Shown here: positions 32,383 through 44,345 of the stretch, piece by piece
How positions within the stretch are numbered: the first letter of the stretch is position 1
How the letters are laid out: the number at the start of each line of letters is the position of its first letter
DNA from: Lepas anatifera
Taxonomy: Eukaryota > Arthropoda > Thecostraca > Lepadidae
Reading direction: 5' to 3'
Assembly (NCBI GenBank): GCA_034440635.1
Contig: JAOTON010000773.1
Coordinates: forward strand, 1,113,501 to 1,177,500
Length of the DNA: 64,000 nucleotides
Position numbers and translations under genes: made by a program
Notes under the pieces: generated by a model
What the model was told of the DNA's origin: nothing
The model's input: the letters and a program-made list of their open reading frames with translations, nothing else
Databases searched by the model: none

Positions 32383-33652
32383 GTGCTCATCTTTTTCTCA
32401 TGACTCCTGCGTTATTGTTTCATTGACTTAATATGGGGAGAGCCAATTTTTGGGGCTTGGGCGGGTTGGATCTCCATTGAATGGGGGTGGGGTGGGGGGC
32501 AAAGCACTCTGGAGCTAAGCCCCACGTAGGGTAGTTTAATTTGGGTATTTGAAAATTATCTGATAGTAATGAAGCGAATAATTTTATATCTTTTGGATTT
32601 ACTTGGCACATAGAAACGCCCCTGGACACTTTGATTGACGTCACAGTCCGAAATGACAGAGCAGGGGTCTAACGACTGAAAACTGTTTCTCCTCATATTA
32701 AATATTTCATTTTCAGCAGTTGACATGAATTCATCATCAAGGGTGGCGGCAGCAATAATTGCGTCCGGCCTATGTTAATGTCACTGCGGTAAATCTTGAT
32801 TCCAGTCGCAGCTCATATTCTGTTGATTTTCGCGTTTCGACCGCCGGCGTCCCTCTGAGGATATATACCAACAGACAGGGGCCGAATCAGCGGGGCACTG
32901 GAACCCCACATTTGTGAACCGCTGCATTCACAGAAGCCAAGCCTTACGTCATCGGATCTGAGTGAATTATATCGCTTATGGTGCTGAGAGAAAATCTTTG
33001 TGCCCCACTCCGAGTGCGTGCTGGGCCCGGCTGTGGTAGGCTCCCTCCCAGTTATTACTAGATGTTTGTGTTGCACGCTGAGTTATGGCCCACTGCGCTG
33101 TCGGGGGACCTGAGGCTTATTTGCATACATTCCATAAATATGACTACCAATGTAGATACGTCACCACAGTTCCCGTTCCGTTCCCTGTTGCAGCCGAAAT
33201 TTAGCTCGGTAGTGCGATGATCTCCGGAATCAACGGGCACTGCTGCAGACGACGACGTTTGACCCCCGGAGCTCTGAATACATGCGGAAGCGTGTGTCGG
33301 TATTTTGGAGTCACCAGTCGTACAGTTTTGGGTAACAGGAATGCTTTTCAACGGGTCCCTTGCGTGCATATGTGAAATGGGAAATATGCTGTATGTTGTA
33401 GGCATTAGAGGCAAATCCCAATCAACTTATATATATATATATTAGTTGTATGCTGCCTTATCCCAATTTTAGTATATTCTGACGTCATGGCCCCAACGAA
33501 GGTTTAGGTTAACTAGGAACTATCGATGGGCCACGACGGTAGTCATGTTAGGGTATTAGTGGGTGGGTGAGTTCCTAAATGGGCTATGAGACCAAGAACA
33601 TGTCACATTGTAGAGAGATGAGACATTGTGGTGCAGGAGAAGAAGAAGAGAG

Positions 33653-33654
<2 letters not shown>
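32383..33654. other. Unannotated spacer
   Basis: The minus-strand open frame at 33058-33414 (118 codons) has even composition but no splice or start support. A short TA tract lies at 33427-33443. Confidence 0.3.
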
Positions 33655-33751
<97 letters not shown>

Positions 33752-33760
33752 GAGAGAGAT
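33655..33760 (+). repeat. (AG)n microsatellite with GATA-like end
   Basis: About 106 bp of AG units, interrupted once by CGGAGA near 33689 and ending in AGAGAT hexamers. Confidence 0.95.
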
Positions 33761-35869
33761 TGGCAGCTCACGTCTGGAAAGAAGAACGAATATTTCATGA
33801 GCAAAACTAGTATTTCAATGGTTTAATAGGAGACAGTGCGGCTAAGAGCGTGAGGAGCGTTGTAAAACTGAAATCATAGCAATAAAAAGTGTCCGAAATC
33901 CGCATTGATACCACCGAAGTTTGGCCACTTTTGGAGGGCTAAGGCTGGAGTGCCACCCCCCTAGATATGCCTTGGCGGGACTTTGGTATGTCGTGGGGCG
34001 ACGTTTCTTATTTGATGTGTTGGATACAACACATCTTGTGATGTGATGCAACATGTTTTATGATGTGCTATATAAATTATTTAGCAAGATTCATGATGTA
34101 TTCAAGAGCTCGCTCATTTTGTCTTGTAAATGTGTTTGGGAAAGTAGCGTGTGATTGATATGGTCATCGAATTGTTTTCTCAAAGTCTTAAGTCTGAAGT
34201 CTGTAGTCTGCCGATAAGTCTGTGCTTCTCCCGCTTGCTAGCACTCTTGATCCAAACGACTAAGGGGGAGCCATGTTTCTACCCGTATCACATAAAGCGC
34301 TTTTTTAACATCCATCCTGCCATCGAAGTGCATTTGGATACAACCCACACTTTCCCAGAACCTTATTAACAAACCATACGAACCTACGAGGAAGTTATTA
34401 CGGGCTCATGGGAAATGCAGCTTACGGGTTAATAATCATTGTTTCAAAGCAAGTTCAACCACATGAAACTAGCAAGCCTCATTTTGGATACATTAACTAG
34501 AAGCGCCACTATTGATTCAATCATCGCCTTATCATAACGCTGGAAATATATGTTCGCCTTTGTTTGCACCTTTCTCTCTTTTTCCACAAACCTAAATCGT
34601 TGCACCTTTTGCTATTTTTTTAACTCGGATGGTCTTGAGTAGCTTCCGGTAAAGTATGGCGTCTTGATTAAATCGTCCGCGAAATGTCAGCTGCCCACAA
34701 AAGTGTCTGCCGGGTTTCCGTCGTGAAGTAAACAAGAAGCCACCGGTGAGGGCGCAGAATGGCAATGAAGGATGGAGAGGAAGGTGGTGGCTCAAACGAA
34801 GAACCTGGGGAAAAGTTACACTACCCGTTTCAACTGCGTCGGAGTTTCAAACCTAAAACGATCCATAAATCCTGATTCTTGTCGCATGACCGCAAAATAC
34901 TGCTGAGCCTTATGTTAACCGATGGTTTGGTTTTCTTGGGCTGGTGCTAATGGGCTTTTTCATTTTAAAAAATACGGCTTAACTTTTAGCTTTGTTTAAA
35001 ACATTTTCTCATGCCCCTATACCGATTGAAAATTTCCACTTCACATCAACAGGTGCTTTCTTTGTCTTCATTGGCTAAGTTTGTTTCGATTTCTGGCTGA
35101 TTTGATGCATTTTTTTACTCTCACCTTTACTGATGAATTCGACATGCATTGCTCTTTGTGATCGATATTTTGATTGAGTTAGCTTGATGAGGCCGTGGAT
35201 TAACAAGTACTGTGACCTTATTGTTTTACTCTACTGAACTAGATACCCCAGATGACAAAGCACAGGGTGTCAATCTTTACTGGTGTTTCCCTTGTTTTAT
35301 GATTATTTGTAGACCATTTCTGGCCGCTCGTTGGACCTACCTTTGACATAACTTCACTTTAGCCGGACTCAGATGGTGTAGTTTCGGTTCCAGGCACGTT
35401 CCTCGCCGAAGCGATAGCGAAACAACTCAAAGAGGGGCGGAAAGGCTCGCCAGGGACGATTCAAAGCCTCCAGCCACTGTTTGGAGCATTGTTTTCTGCG
35501 AAACTGTGAAAAACAACACATTGGCACGACTTATTACCCAGGGGGACGCCCGTTCTGCTATTGAATTCCGCTCGAACGCGATGCCATTCCAGATGGAAGG
35601 ATTTCCGGCTAAAATACGGCCGGTGAAGACATTTAAGATTGGAAATCCGAGAATACATTAGAACTCAGTTGCAGACGTATGTCGTTCAATATGCAAAAAT
35701 TGTAAGCAAGCTTAATAAAACTTGTCCTGGTTTTACCAGGAGAAATGGTGTCCGTCGTTTGGCATTAGGTCTTATTCTTAGTTTGATATAGTATGTTTTC
35801 CAACTTATTCTTTCCTTCAACTACCAGAGATCTCCTTTACACGCAGGTCATGGAAAGTTAAGTTGCACG
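33761..35869. other. Unannotated spacer
   Basis: Two kilobases with no MITE, SINE, tandem repeat or splice-supported frame recognised; possibly intron or intergenic. Confidence 0.4.
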
Positions 35870-36589
35870 TGTGCATGGTCATCCTCGCTGCGTTTCCTTC
35901 CGGACCGACGCTCACCGTCCACCTTGATGTTATCGACTTTTCAGCCGACGTTCTCGACGTTAAGCGCGACTCCCGGTGCCGTTGCTATCCAGTCGTTTCC
36001 GACGCGGGCTTTTCCATGCATCTCAACTCCGTTCGCCGTCTCCAACCTTCCCCGATTAACATGGACGGCATCGATTTTTTGCCGGAGCGTGCGTCCACCG
36101 CCCTGAGACGCGACCGGTTCGCCAGTGCGCACCGACCGCCGCTCGACGACGCACGCCGCCGCGTCGTTCTCGACGATCTCGCGCACCGGCGGAAGCGGGA
36201 CACTTCCGCTGGTGACGTTCCGGTGTAGATAGTATCGTAGTCGGATCGAGTGCAGAGTGCACCGGTAGATTTGTGTCTTGGTCAGACTTCGGTGTGATTT
36301 TGATTGATGCGTTCGTGACTTTGATGCAGGTGTGAAGAGAAATCGACGGGACTAATGTTAGGAAGACTTGCTCGGGGAGAATGCAGACCGTGCACCACCT
36401 GAATATGGAAATGCTGGACTAGCGTGAGGAAGTGAAATTGTCGTGAAAGAAACGTACTCTGCCGTTGCTGTGTCGTGACAGTAGTGCAGTGGGTTCTGAC
36501 TTACGCCACGTTACGTTACATTACATTACGTACCAAACATTTGGCGAGGGGATGGATCTTTGCGGTAAACATTGAGCGTGAAGGAAAGA
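35870..36589 (+). promoter_or_regulatory. CpG-dense block ending in a strong splice donor
   Basis: 35875-36230 is rich in CGACG and GCG and is open in a 121-codon plus frame (from 35863) and, in part, in three minus frames, so composition rather than coding may explain the openness. The block is followed by ordinary sequence up to GAAAGAG|GTAAGTAC (36589/36590), a consensus donor, with stops in all frames before it. Together this looks like a CpG-rich promoter and 5' UTR exon of a plus-strand gene. A coding exon within the CpG block is the alternative. Confidence 0.35.
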
Positions 36590-37349
36590 GGTAAGTACAA
36601 TTGTCGCTTGTTTTCTTGCTATGCTGGTTTCTCCAGCACGACAAAGTTGTAGGAGCGACCTGGCTTTTTCATACTTTTACAAATAGGTATACCATTTCAT
36701 GGTCGAAGCACTAATAGGTTTGGTCCAGAGATTGTCGCTCGAGCGGTTCCCGCCCTCTCCATTAAGAAGACTCGAGTCCAACTCCTCGGAAATTCATCTA
36801 GTCACCACCAAGCCCTTCAACATACGCAGACATCCGTGTGATGGCAACATATTACGGATGCCGTAGACCCCCGCGGCCGCACGATGACACATCTACAGCC
36901 TGGCCCCAGAACTTTCACATCTTGAAAACGGACACTTTCAGTGACGCACGGGCCTCTCTTCTCTAGAGGTCACTTTTTCTTCTGCAAAGACGGCGAACTC
37001 GATGTCAACTGAAGAGGACTTGATCGCATTAAAAAAAAAACCTGAGATAACTAAGGCTTAATTTGTGTAAGAGGTCACGGCGGCTCTATTTGCTTCCGTA
37101 GGTATATTGTTAGTTCATACCTTAAAATTGTATATTGAGGTTTCCATATATGTGATAGTTTTTCACCCCGCAATTACATAGTTCGAGCTGTACTTACGAG
37201 AAATACAAATGTGGAATCGTCGCTTGACACATGAATCGTTACTTATTGTCTATAATCTAATGCTCAGCCATGTCAAGCATTCTGTCACCTAGCTCTCGGC
37301 CCAGCATTCCATACTGAAACTATTCCTCCAGGGCAGTTGTCCTCAGCTA
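36590..37349. other. Unannotated, possible first intron
   Basis: No repeat or exon signal was recognised. Confidence 0.35.
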
Positions 37350-37415
37350 GCTCTGATCTTATCCCATGAAGCTCTGATCTCATCCCATGAAGCTCTGATC
37401 TCATCCCATGAAGCT
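37350..37415 (+). repeat. 21-bp tandem repeat, 3 copies
   Basis: GCTCTGATCTCATCCCATGA plus A is repeated three times with a single base difference and followed by a partial fourth copy. Confidence 0.95.
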
Positions 37416-37569
37416 TCAGTCTGTCGCAGTGCCCCAGTGTGGGCCACGACTGGAAACGGCGGAACTACTCACTACTGAAAGTGCACATGCAGATGAGAAA
37501 TCCGCTGGTGGCAGCCTTCCAAGCATTGTCAAATATCTCTGCTTAATCTTTTCAAATTTAAGCCACCGC

Positions 37570-37723
37570 AAGTGCTGGCGAATCCAGGGGAGGCAAACAA
37601 GGCATTTTCCCCCAAACCTTCAGAATTACTGAATTTCTTATATTTTTGTCTCAGCCACTGCATTTTTAATATTTTTGTCCCTACCCCTGCCCCACACCAA
37701 CCAGCCCTCTAGGTCCGCCACTG
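37570..37723 (+). mobile_element. hAT-type MITE, distinct family
   Basis: 154 bp, AAGTGCTGGCGAATCCAGG to CTAGGTCCGCCACTG. Flanks GCCACCGC (37562) and GCCACCCC (37724) match at 7 of 8. The T-rich core has a duplicated ATATTTTTGTC phrase. Confidence 0.83.
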
Positions 37724-37731
37724 GCCACCCC

Positions 37732-38662
37732 ACGACCTGCTGTGCTGGAGTCACGTGCTCACGTCGGGCCAGCCGCTCGGGTAAGCTCATCCCGTGTCAC
37801 CATTACTAGCCCCGTATCAAAGCAGTGTCATCCGATGCAAATTTAGGAGGTACATAAACTCGGATCTGCTCGGACCGCCCGATTTGACTCAACTGTGAAG
37901 TGACTTGGAGGGTAGTAAATCGAAGAAATGAAACCGGCAGCTAAGGTTATGGAACTTCATGAGATTAATCCTCCGGAATTTGATTCGTCCGACTGATAAG
38001 AGCCGATGCATGTGAGTTCATCATGCTCGGTCCTCATTGTATGCTTCTATCCTTGTGTTTGGTTCTGGAGAAATTGAACATAGAACAGAAAACGTTTTTG
38101 TGTACAACAAATTGGAAGTCATATGAACCAAGCTGTCGTTTTGCTTTAAATCCACAAACATAATGGTGATGAGCAAACAGTAGTGGCAGGATCTTCCTCG
38201 CAAATATTCGTACGACCAGTGATATCTGCCTGGTTCTTTTGCTCCTGAACGTCTTATAGATATTGCACTGTGCGCATTGAACCTTTCATGTTTGTGATCA
38301 ATTAATGAATAACAGTGAACATGATTATGTCGAGAGAGCTTGAGCTGAGGCGGGGAAGCTATATTTTTCATTTTGTTGGCTTGCACATTTTAGGACATTC
38401 ATGGCCTAGACTTTTTGTACAAATGATTTAATGAATTCAATTTTCTCGTGATTTGCGTTTGACCTATCAACATTTATCATAGCTTTTAGACTCTGCGTCA
38501 TGGACATCAACTTATCCGCTGCACGTAATACCCGGACGTCGTGTGAAAACATTTCTTATTTTGATTCGTGGATTTATTCGTCCAGTGTCGAACACCACGC
38601 AAAACAACAAAACGCTAAAATCAAAGCACGTGCGCAGCCATTTTTGTCCAACAGGCGAATTG
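37732..38662. other. Unannotated spacer
   Basis: Includes a donor-like GCTCGG|GTAAGC at 37781 without a supported exon. Otherwise nothing recognised. Confidence 0.35.
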
Positions 38663-39401
38663 GGATTCCCGCCCTCCCCGGCAATTGAACTGGGATTGCC
38701 GCCCTCCCCAGCAGTCGAATTGGGATTAGTGCCCTCTCTGGCAGTCGAATTTGCGATTGGTGCCCTCTCCGGCAGTCGAACTGGGATTGCCGCCGTCCCC
38801 GGCAGTCGAATTGGCAGTGCCGTCCTCCCCGGCAGTGGAACTGGGATTGTCGCCCTCCCAGCAGTCGAATTGGCATTGCCGCCCTCCCGGAAGTCGAATT
38901 GGGATTGCTGCCCTCACCGGCAGTTGAATTGGGATTGCCGCCCTCCCCGGCAGTCGAATTGAAATTGGCGCCCTCTCTGGCAGTCGAATTTGCGATTGGC
39001 GCCCTCCCCGGCAGTCGAATTGGGATTGCCGCCCTCCCCGGCAGTTGAATGGGGATTGCCGCCCTCCCGGCAGTCAAATTGGGATTGCCGCCCTCCCCAG
39101 CAGTCGAATTGGCATTGCTGCCCTCCCCGGCAGTCGAATTGAGATTGGCGCCCTCTCTGGCAGTCGAATTTGCGATTGGCGCCCTCCCCGGCAGTCGAAT
39201 TGGGATTGCGCCTCCGGCAGTGGAACTGAGGATTGTCGCCCTCCCCAGCAGTCGAATTGGCATTGCCGCCCTCCTCGGCAGTCGAATTGGGATTGCTGCC
39301 CTCACCGGCAGTTGAATTGGGATTGCCGCCCTCCCGGCAGTCGAATTGGCATTGCCGCCCTCCCCGGCAGCCGAATTGGCATTGCCGCCCTCCCGGCAGT
39401 C
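38663..39401 (+). repeat. 30-bp minisatellite, about 25 units, with higher-order pattern
   Basis: The unit is approximately GGCAGTCGAATTGGGATTGC followed by CGCCCTCCCC. The length is divisible by three, so several frames stay open on both strands (243 codons on the minus strand) as 10-residue repeats. These are not evidence of a gene. Variant units recur in order: the TTTGCGATTGG unit at 38750, 38990 and 39170 is each time preceded by a CCCTCTCT unit, so multi-unit blocks have been copied. Confidence 0.97.
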
Positions 39402-40172
39402 TTGGAGGGAAGACCACGTGACGTTGGCTGAGAGCCTAATTAACGAAATGGCCGGCCTGGGGCTCTCAGGCCTAATAATTGTTTGATTCAGTTTAATTAA
39501 TGAGGAACCGCAAGAGATGAAGCTGTCTGCTTTGTCAACCGCAAATGGTCGATCTCAACTTTGTACGAGCGGCGCAACTTTATGACAGAATTGAAGAGCT
39601 GACTGTCACTTCTCGTAAATCAGCCAAATGGACGAACGCTGTGTATAAGAAAGATACGGATCTGCCCTGACTCAGGATGGGCAAAAATTTTGAAAGTAAA
39701 TGAAAAATGCATGTTAGCTTAACGCTATTTTAGCTATTTATTGTAGCACTGCGCAATTGTGCATATATGGACGTTTCAAGTATTTGTGTTCGTATTCATA
39801 TTTTACTCCAAAGAATCCCACATGAAGGGTTTCCACAAGAATTCCACATGCCTTCTTTCACGTCAATGAATAAGAGACAGAGTAGTGAAATGGGACAAAG
39901 CATGCAAGGTACAGTCACACAGCACGCCGCTGAAGGTTAGAACAGTCATCCTAAGCACAGGCTCCCACACTAATCAAAATAGAAATGCAGAAATGTACGA
40001 CTGCATCATAAACAAATCTCCATATTTAGTGAACTGAGCTTCAGGAGAGCTGTTTAAACCAGGATAGGGTTGTGAATTGGTATATGAATTTGTTGGTGAA
40101 AGCAAACTACAAAATGACTTGTATGTTTAAGATAATGCTTACAAGCGCAATTTGGATTCAGAACTCATTTAA
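39402..40172. other. Unannotated spacer
   Basis: No feature recognised. Confidence 0.4.
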
Positions 40173-41317
40173 CCCTATTTCCGTAGGCTCCCGGCTACCC
40201 CTATTTCCGGCAAGGGGGGCAATATCGGCCCCTAAGATCTCGTAATCTAACCGGCCGATTTTGAAAATTCAAGTGTCTAGATTCCTCTGCTGCTAACTTT
40301 ATTTTGAAAAAGAAAATTTCAAATTTTGTTTTTTTAGGAGAAGGTCGTGCAAAATATACATTTTTGTGTATTTTTTAGATTTTCCATAACCCTTGTCTCT
40401 GTTGTACGATTTTCACAAAACTAGTTCGATTTACAAATAATTGACCCAAAATTTTCATATACTCGAGTTACGCACAAATTCGAAATTTAATGGCAGTTCC
40501 AGGACCGAACTATGAGGGGAAATATATACAACCTAAAAGTTTTTGTTACGCGGATTGAAGCCGTCATATACTGCTTGGCATCTTTGACACATAAATAAAT
40601 GGAAAAAGTGAAAACTCATCGGGGCGGATGCGTAAGGTAAACAGTGGGGTAAAATACATACACAATATGCGAATGGTATGCATGGTATATTAGTCCCTCG
40701 ACTAGTTGAAATTTATTTCTGATAATTTTTACCTCCATGGCGCTCTGGGAAGGGGGTGACATAGGCGGATCAGGACTCGTCGTGGGGTGGGGATGATTGA
40801 AACACATTTTCATATACAACGATATTAGTCGCGGCGGTGATACTGGCTGGGAATATACATTTTGAAAATGTGTAGTGACTGGACACGCCTCTGGTAATCT
40901 AATTGGGTTATAACTATTTTGAATTTTCATATACCCATTGTATTCGCCTGGACGGCTGTAAGCAGTCTTCTACTTACTAACGTTTAGTCCTTCTTGATAA
41001 CATTCCCCCATTTTGAACTGCTGTAACGCCCCTGATGAATACAATAGTGACATTGTGAATGCACTATATTTCACATAAAAATGATATAATAAAACCATAT
41101 AACTGGTTCGATCGCAGAGACGGCTTCCTTTACAAAACCCATCGCATACGATAATACTTGGTTTGTAGATAGAGCCTCCCAAAACCCAGCCATAGCTCCG
41201 CCCCTGTAAATATATATCTTGAATTTCAAACCTGCCTGTACTGTTTTGGAAAGTGGAGTTTCAAGTTCTAGCCGTTTCGGAGATATCTCGAAAACCTAAG
41301 GGGCAATTCCCCATAGG
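40173..41317. mobile_element. Possible TTAA-target element (weak)
   Basis: TTAA at 40169 and 41318 bracket a stretch whose ends start CCCTATTTCCG and, inverted, CCTATGGGGAA. Subterminal phrases (CCCCTAAGATCTCG and CGAAAACCTAAGGGG) also look loosely inverted. The layout would fit piggyBac, but the inverted match is poor. Confidence 0.25.
40620..41206. mobile_element. Possible hAT-like element inside the previous entry
   Basis: The right end CTCCGCCCCTG and left start CGGGGCGGATG form short inverted termini, and a second MITE-like start CATAGGCGGATCAGG lies at 40762. Flanks do not show an 8-bp duplication. Confidence 0.35.
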
Positions 41318-41493
41318 TTAAGGCTGGTAAAATATTTAAACTATGTTTTCAACGTGTGTTCAAACTGCCAGTAATGAAAACACCTGCTTAGACTTGATTA
41401 GAATTCTGGACTGGCTTGTGTTCGGCCGGGTATATTTATTCACTATCATCGTTTTCATATTTTCGGTATACCTGTGGCCATTTCTTAATTCAG

Positions 41494-41664
41494 TGTTGGT
41501 CCGGTTTTAAATATGTTGTATGCAAGGAGCCGTCTCCCAAAACAAGCTCTTCTTTGCCTGTGTTTGCGGAACTGATTGAAGGAGGGTGGGGCATGATTGA
41601 ATTCACGGTAGAGTTGCCAGAAGAGAAGCCCAGCGAAACATTCGGCGAGGATAAATGCGTATAA
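41494..41664 (+). CDS. Candidate terminal exon, acidic C-terminus
   Basis: Acceptor CCATTTCTTAATTCAG ends at 41493; the frame enters in phase 0 and is open for 56 codons to TAA at 41662-41664. It reads CWSGFKYVVCKEPSPKTSSS, LPVFAELIEGGWGMIEFTVE, LPEEKPSETFGEDKCV. Codon use is GC-rich and coding-like compared with the flanks, and no repeat overlaps. Family not recognised; no upstream partner exon identified. Confidence 0.32.
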   Translation, partial: CWSGFKYVVCKEPSPKTSSSLPVFAELIEGGWGMIEFTVELPEEKPSETFGEDKCV

Positions 41665-43298
41665 ATCCGCTTAGACTTTGTTTCGACGAGCATTCTGAGT
41701 GAGAATATACAAAAAGAATTTCCTATGAATGGCTATAGAGTACCGTAGTTATTCCTGATATCGATTTTACATATCTTCTACCCTGGGAAGTTGCTGTCTC
41801 TTGTTTATGCAGTCTCTAACGCACTATTGTGTTTGTCAGAAATGTCTCTGCCATCTTGTGATTGAAAGACTGAGGAGAAGTTTGGTATTTCCGGCATGTA
41901 GGGAGCTCGGTAAAGCATTCAGGTGCCTTTCACCGGCAAACTTGTGGTTTTTTTTTCTCCGGAGAGCCCCAGCAAAAATTGTCTCGCACTTGCGGAATAA
42001 ATGTTCCAGGCTTTGATGGAGTTTTGGAGCGTGGACGTAGTAACACGTTGAAACTAGTCGTCTGCCTTGTTTGATTACACGTGGAAAGTGGTTTGGACTG
42101 CTTCAGAAATTTGCGACGAAGGAATTAGGAAGACATTGGTGCATAACAAAGAGTGGGCTTAGCAAAGTCTAAACAATTGTTTTATTCTGTCTTTGGATAA
42201 CTTTAATGTGTTTTACTATGTTTTAAGTGCATTCGAATGTTCCTCCATTTGCTCGAGCATTAACTTATCAGTTTTTTGTGATAGGTAATTACCTTCTTTG
42301 TGATTTGAAGCCTTTTTTTCGAAATAAATCTCTACCCATTCACTGGGCTGTAATTAAAGTCTGTGGGTCTTCTGTTAAAGTTGGTCTTGTTTTCTGTATC
42401 TTTAAAGTCTCTTTTCCTTCTGTTTGACTGGGCGCAATATGGCGCTTGCATTTATATCTTTATCGGGCGGATCAGGCTACAAACCAACAGCAGCGAGGCA
42501 TCAATAATTCAAATCGACACAGCACAGGAACGTTAGTGAAGCCTCAGTATTAGTTCCTAGACCCATCGTCCGTTTTACTGCGTACACAATCCTACAGGTG
42601 CATTACATCGTGCCGATGTATGCTCGTCGTCCGCTCATGCATGGCAAATTCCAAAGTGAATCAGTAATTTCTGGAGAGTGTGCAACGCCAGGCAGCTCTG
42701 GCTTCGTAGTGGCACTGGTTAATGATAGTGGAATGGCTCATTGGTGGAGAGAACGTGGGGTAAATTTTGGTACCGTGAGTTTGGAAACTAAACACAGGGA
42801 TTTTAAGTTATTGACGAAAACTCGTCGCTTATAAAGTAAAACTGAAGTTAAGCTCCCAACTTTTGCGGCGCTTTTTGGACCAGTCAGTGATATCATCCTT
42901 CCGGGGGATCCGGAAAAGATGTTGATAAATGCACTGGGTGAGCGCGTAGAAAAAACAAGCAAAGGGAGCACGGGTTTTCCAGGCACTCTTGCCGCAAGAA
43001 CATTGACATCTGTCACTAGCATGATCTGTTGATTTTCGTGGTTCGTCTGATGTAGCTTGCGCTCGTATCTCCATATCCTATGGAACACTGTTTCTGAATA
43101 TTTTCAGTTCACAGATGGTTAGGACATGTCTCGAAGGTGAAGAATGTAATGTGTCTGCACCTTTGTAATTTCAAATATAATTATCCGATGCATGCAAAGA
43201 TATTGTAGAACCGTGTGTTTTTTCTTTCTTTTTCTCCAGACCAATGAACATCAATGCAGCCAAATGCGACTTATTTGTCTATTACTACAGATCCCTGG

Positions 43299-43302
<4 letters not shown>
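41665..43302. other. Unannotated spacer
   Basis: Several 70-115-codon frames lie here on both strands (for example 42829-43074 minus) but none has matching splice or start signals. Confidence 0.35.
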
Positions 43303-43345
<43 letters not shown>

Positions 43346-43348
43346 GAT
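43303..43348 (+). repeat. (TA)n microsatellite
   Basis: About 22 TA units with one ATTA interruption. Confidence 0.95.
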
Positions 43349-43794
43349 ATGGTTACTCTCACGCAGCGTTTATTTGATTGCAATTCTCAGTTTCCGTGAA
43401 ATTAAAGCACTCAACGACAATATTCAATCGCCACTTGGAGTCGGTAATAAACAGACCGTGGTCTGATGCTGATGATTGAAGTTGCAGGCCACAGCAGTAG
43501 CTAGTGATTGTGTACAACGCTATTAATTCTGATCCGTCTTGGCTAAGTCAGGAATCTATAAGCACGGCTTACGCTGCAGGCTCAGTCATGTTCCAAAAAT
43601 AGTGTTTTAGACCTGACATTCCGTGGTATAGATTTGTGGACTAGCCAAGATGGTTTAGAATGAATAACTTTGAATCACTATATAACACAAAAATAGATCA
43701 TTCACGGCAATAAAACCTGCAAGCATACATATAAGTCCAAGTACGCAGATTGGTGGCAAAAAGTGGGGAGTTGCCCCACTCGTCGCTGCTCTTG
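43349..43794. other. Unannotated spacer
   Basis: No feature recognised. Confidence 0.4.
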
Positions 43795-43972
43795 ATAATT
43801 ATTGGAGTTCAACCACGCGCCAACTGCCAGGGTTACAACTGCATCGCCAACTCTCATCCTGTTTGGGTGGATTGGGGGATAAGGTCGACTTATTCAGAGG
43901 TTCTGCCAGGAGTTGAGCCCGGGCCCTGTGACTGGGGAAACAAGAACACTCTCCACTGACCCATGCATTCCC
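43795..43972 (-). mobile_element. tRNA-derived SINE, family A copy 3
   Basis: Diverged copy of the family at 4050 and 14478: B-box-like GGGCTCAACTCC, then CGACCTTATCCCCCAATCC, AGGATGAGAGTTGGC and CCCTGGCAGTTGGCGCG. The A-box region is decayed. Confidence 0.72.
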
Positions 43973-44147
43973 CACGTGTCACTACTACTCAGTCTGGCCT
44001 GCAAAGTCTTTATAGACTTGTTGGAATCCGCGATCGTTTTGGTAGGCTGGAGAACCGTTAACCCTCCTCTTAATGATAGCTGTTGTCTTTCGTCCTGCGT
44101 GCGGGTGCTTGTTGAACGAAACAGACTGTCTTTTCATGTTTCTCCAG

Positions 44148-44345
44148 TCCGGCAATCCGAATCGCGGTGAAAACGAGACCAGAACGACTGAATCACAGAA
44201 AGCATCATGGCCCACCCAAAGTGCCGTGCCCAGCTTCACATATGCAGATCCTGCAAATCCTAGACCGTTCTTATGCGTGGGCCTTAGCGTGCGGCAAAAG
44301 CATTTCAGAGCAGGAGGAATTATTCGAGCGTCCATGCAACTTTTG
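44148..44345 (+). CDS. Candidate internal exon, 66 codons
   Basis: Acceptor GTCTTTTCATGTTTCTCCAG ends at 44147. A phase-0 frame is open for exactly 66 codons to the donor CTTTTG|GTAACA after 44345 and is also in phase 0 there. It reads SGNPNRGENETRTTESQKAS, WPTQSAVPSFTYADPANPRP, then FLCVGLSVRQKHFRAGGIIR. The first half looks like a disordered polar linker. The donor is a weaker GTAACA type. The opposite strand is also partly open. No family is recognised. Confidence 0.33.

Noticed and set aside
33058..33414. 118-codon minus-strand frame
   Set aside because: Even composition, but no start context, splice site or neighbouring exon.
38574..39305. 243-codon minus-strand frame with decapeptide repeats
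   Set aside because: Entirely explained by the 30-bp minisatellite, which is open in several frames on both strands.
38663..39401. CRISPR-like array
   Set aside because: Units are directly adjacent with no unique spacers, and the DNA is animal.
40173..41317. Firm piggyBac call
   Set aside because: TTAA on both sides, but the inverted ends match poorly; kept only as a weak feature.
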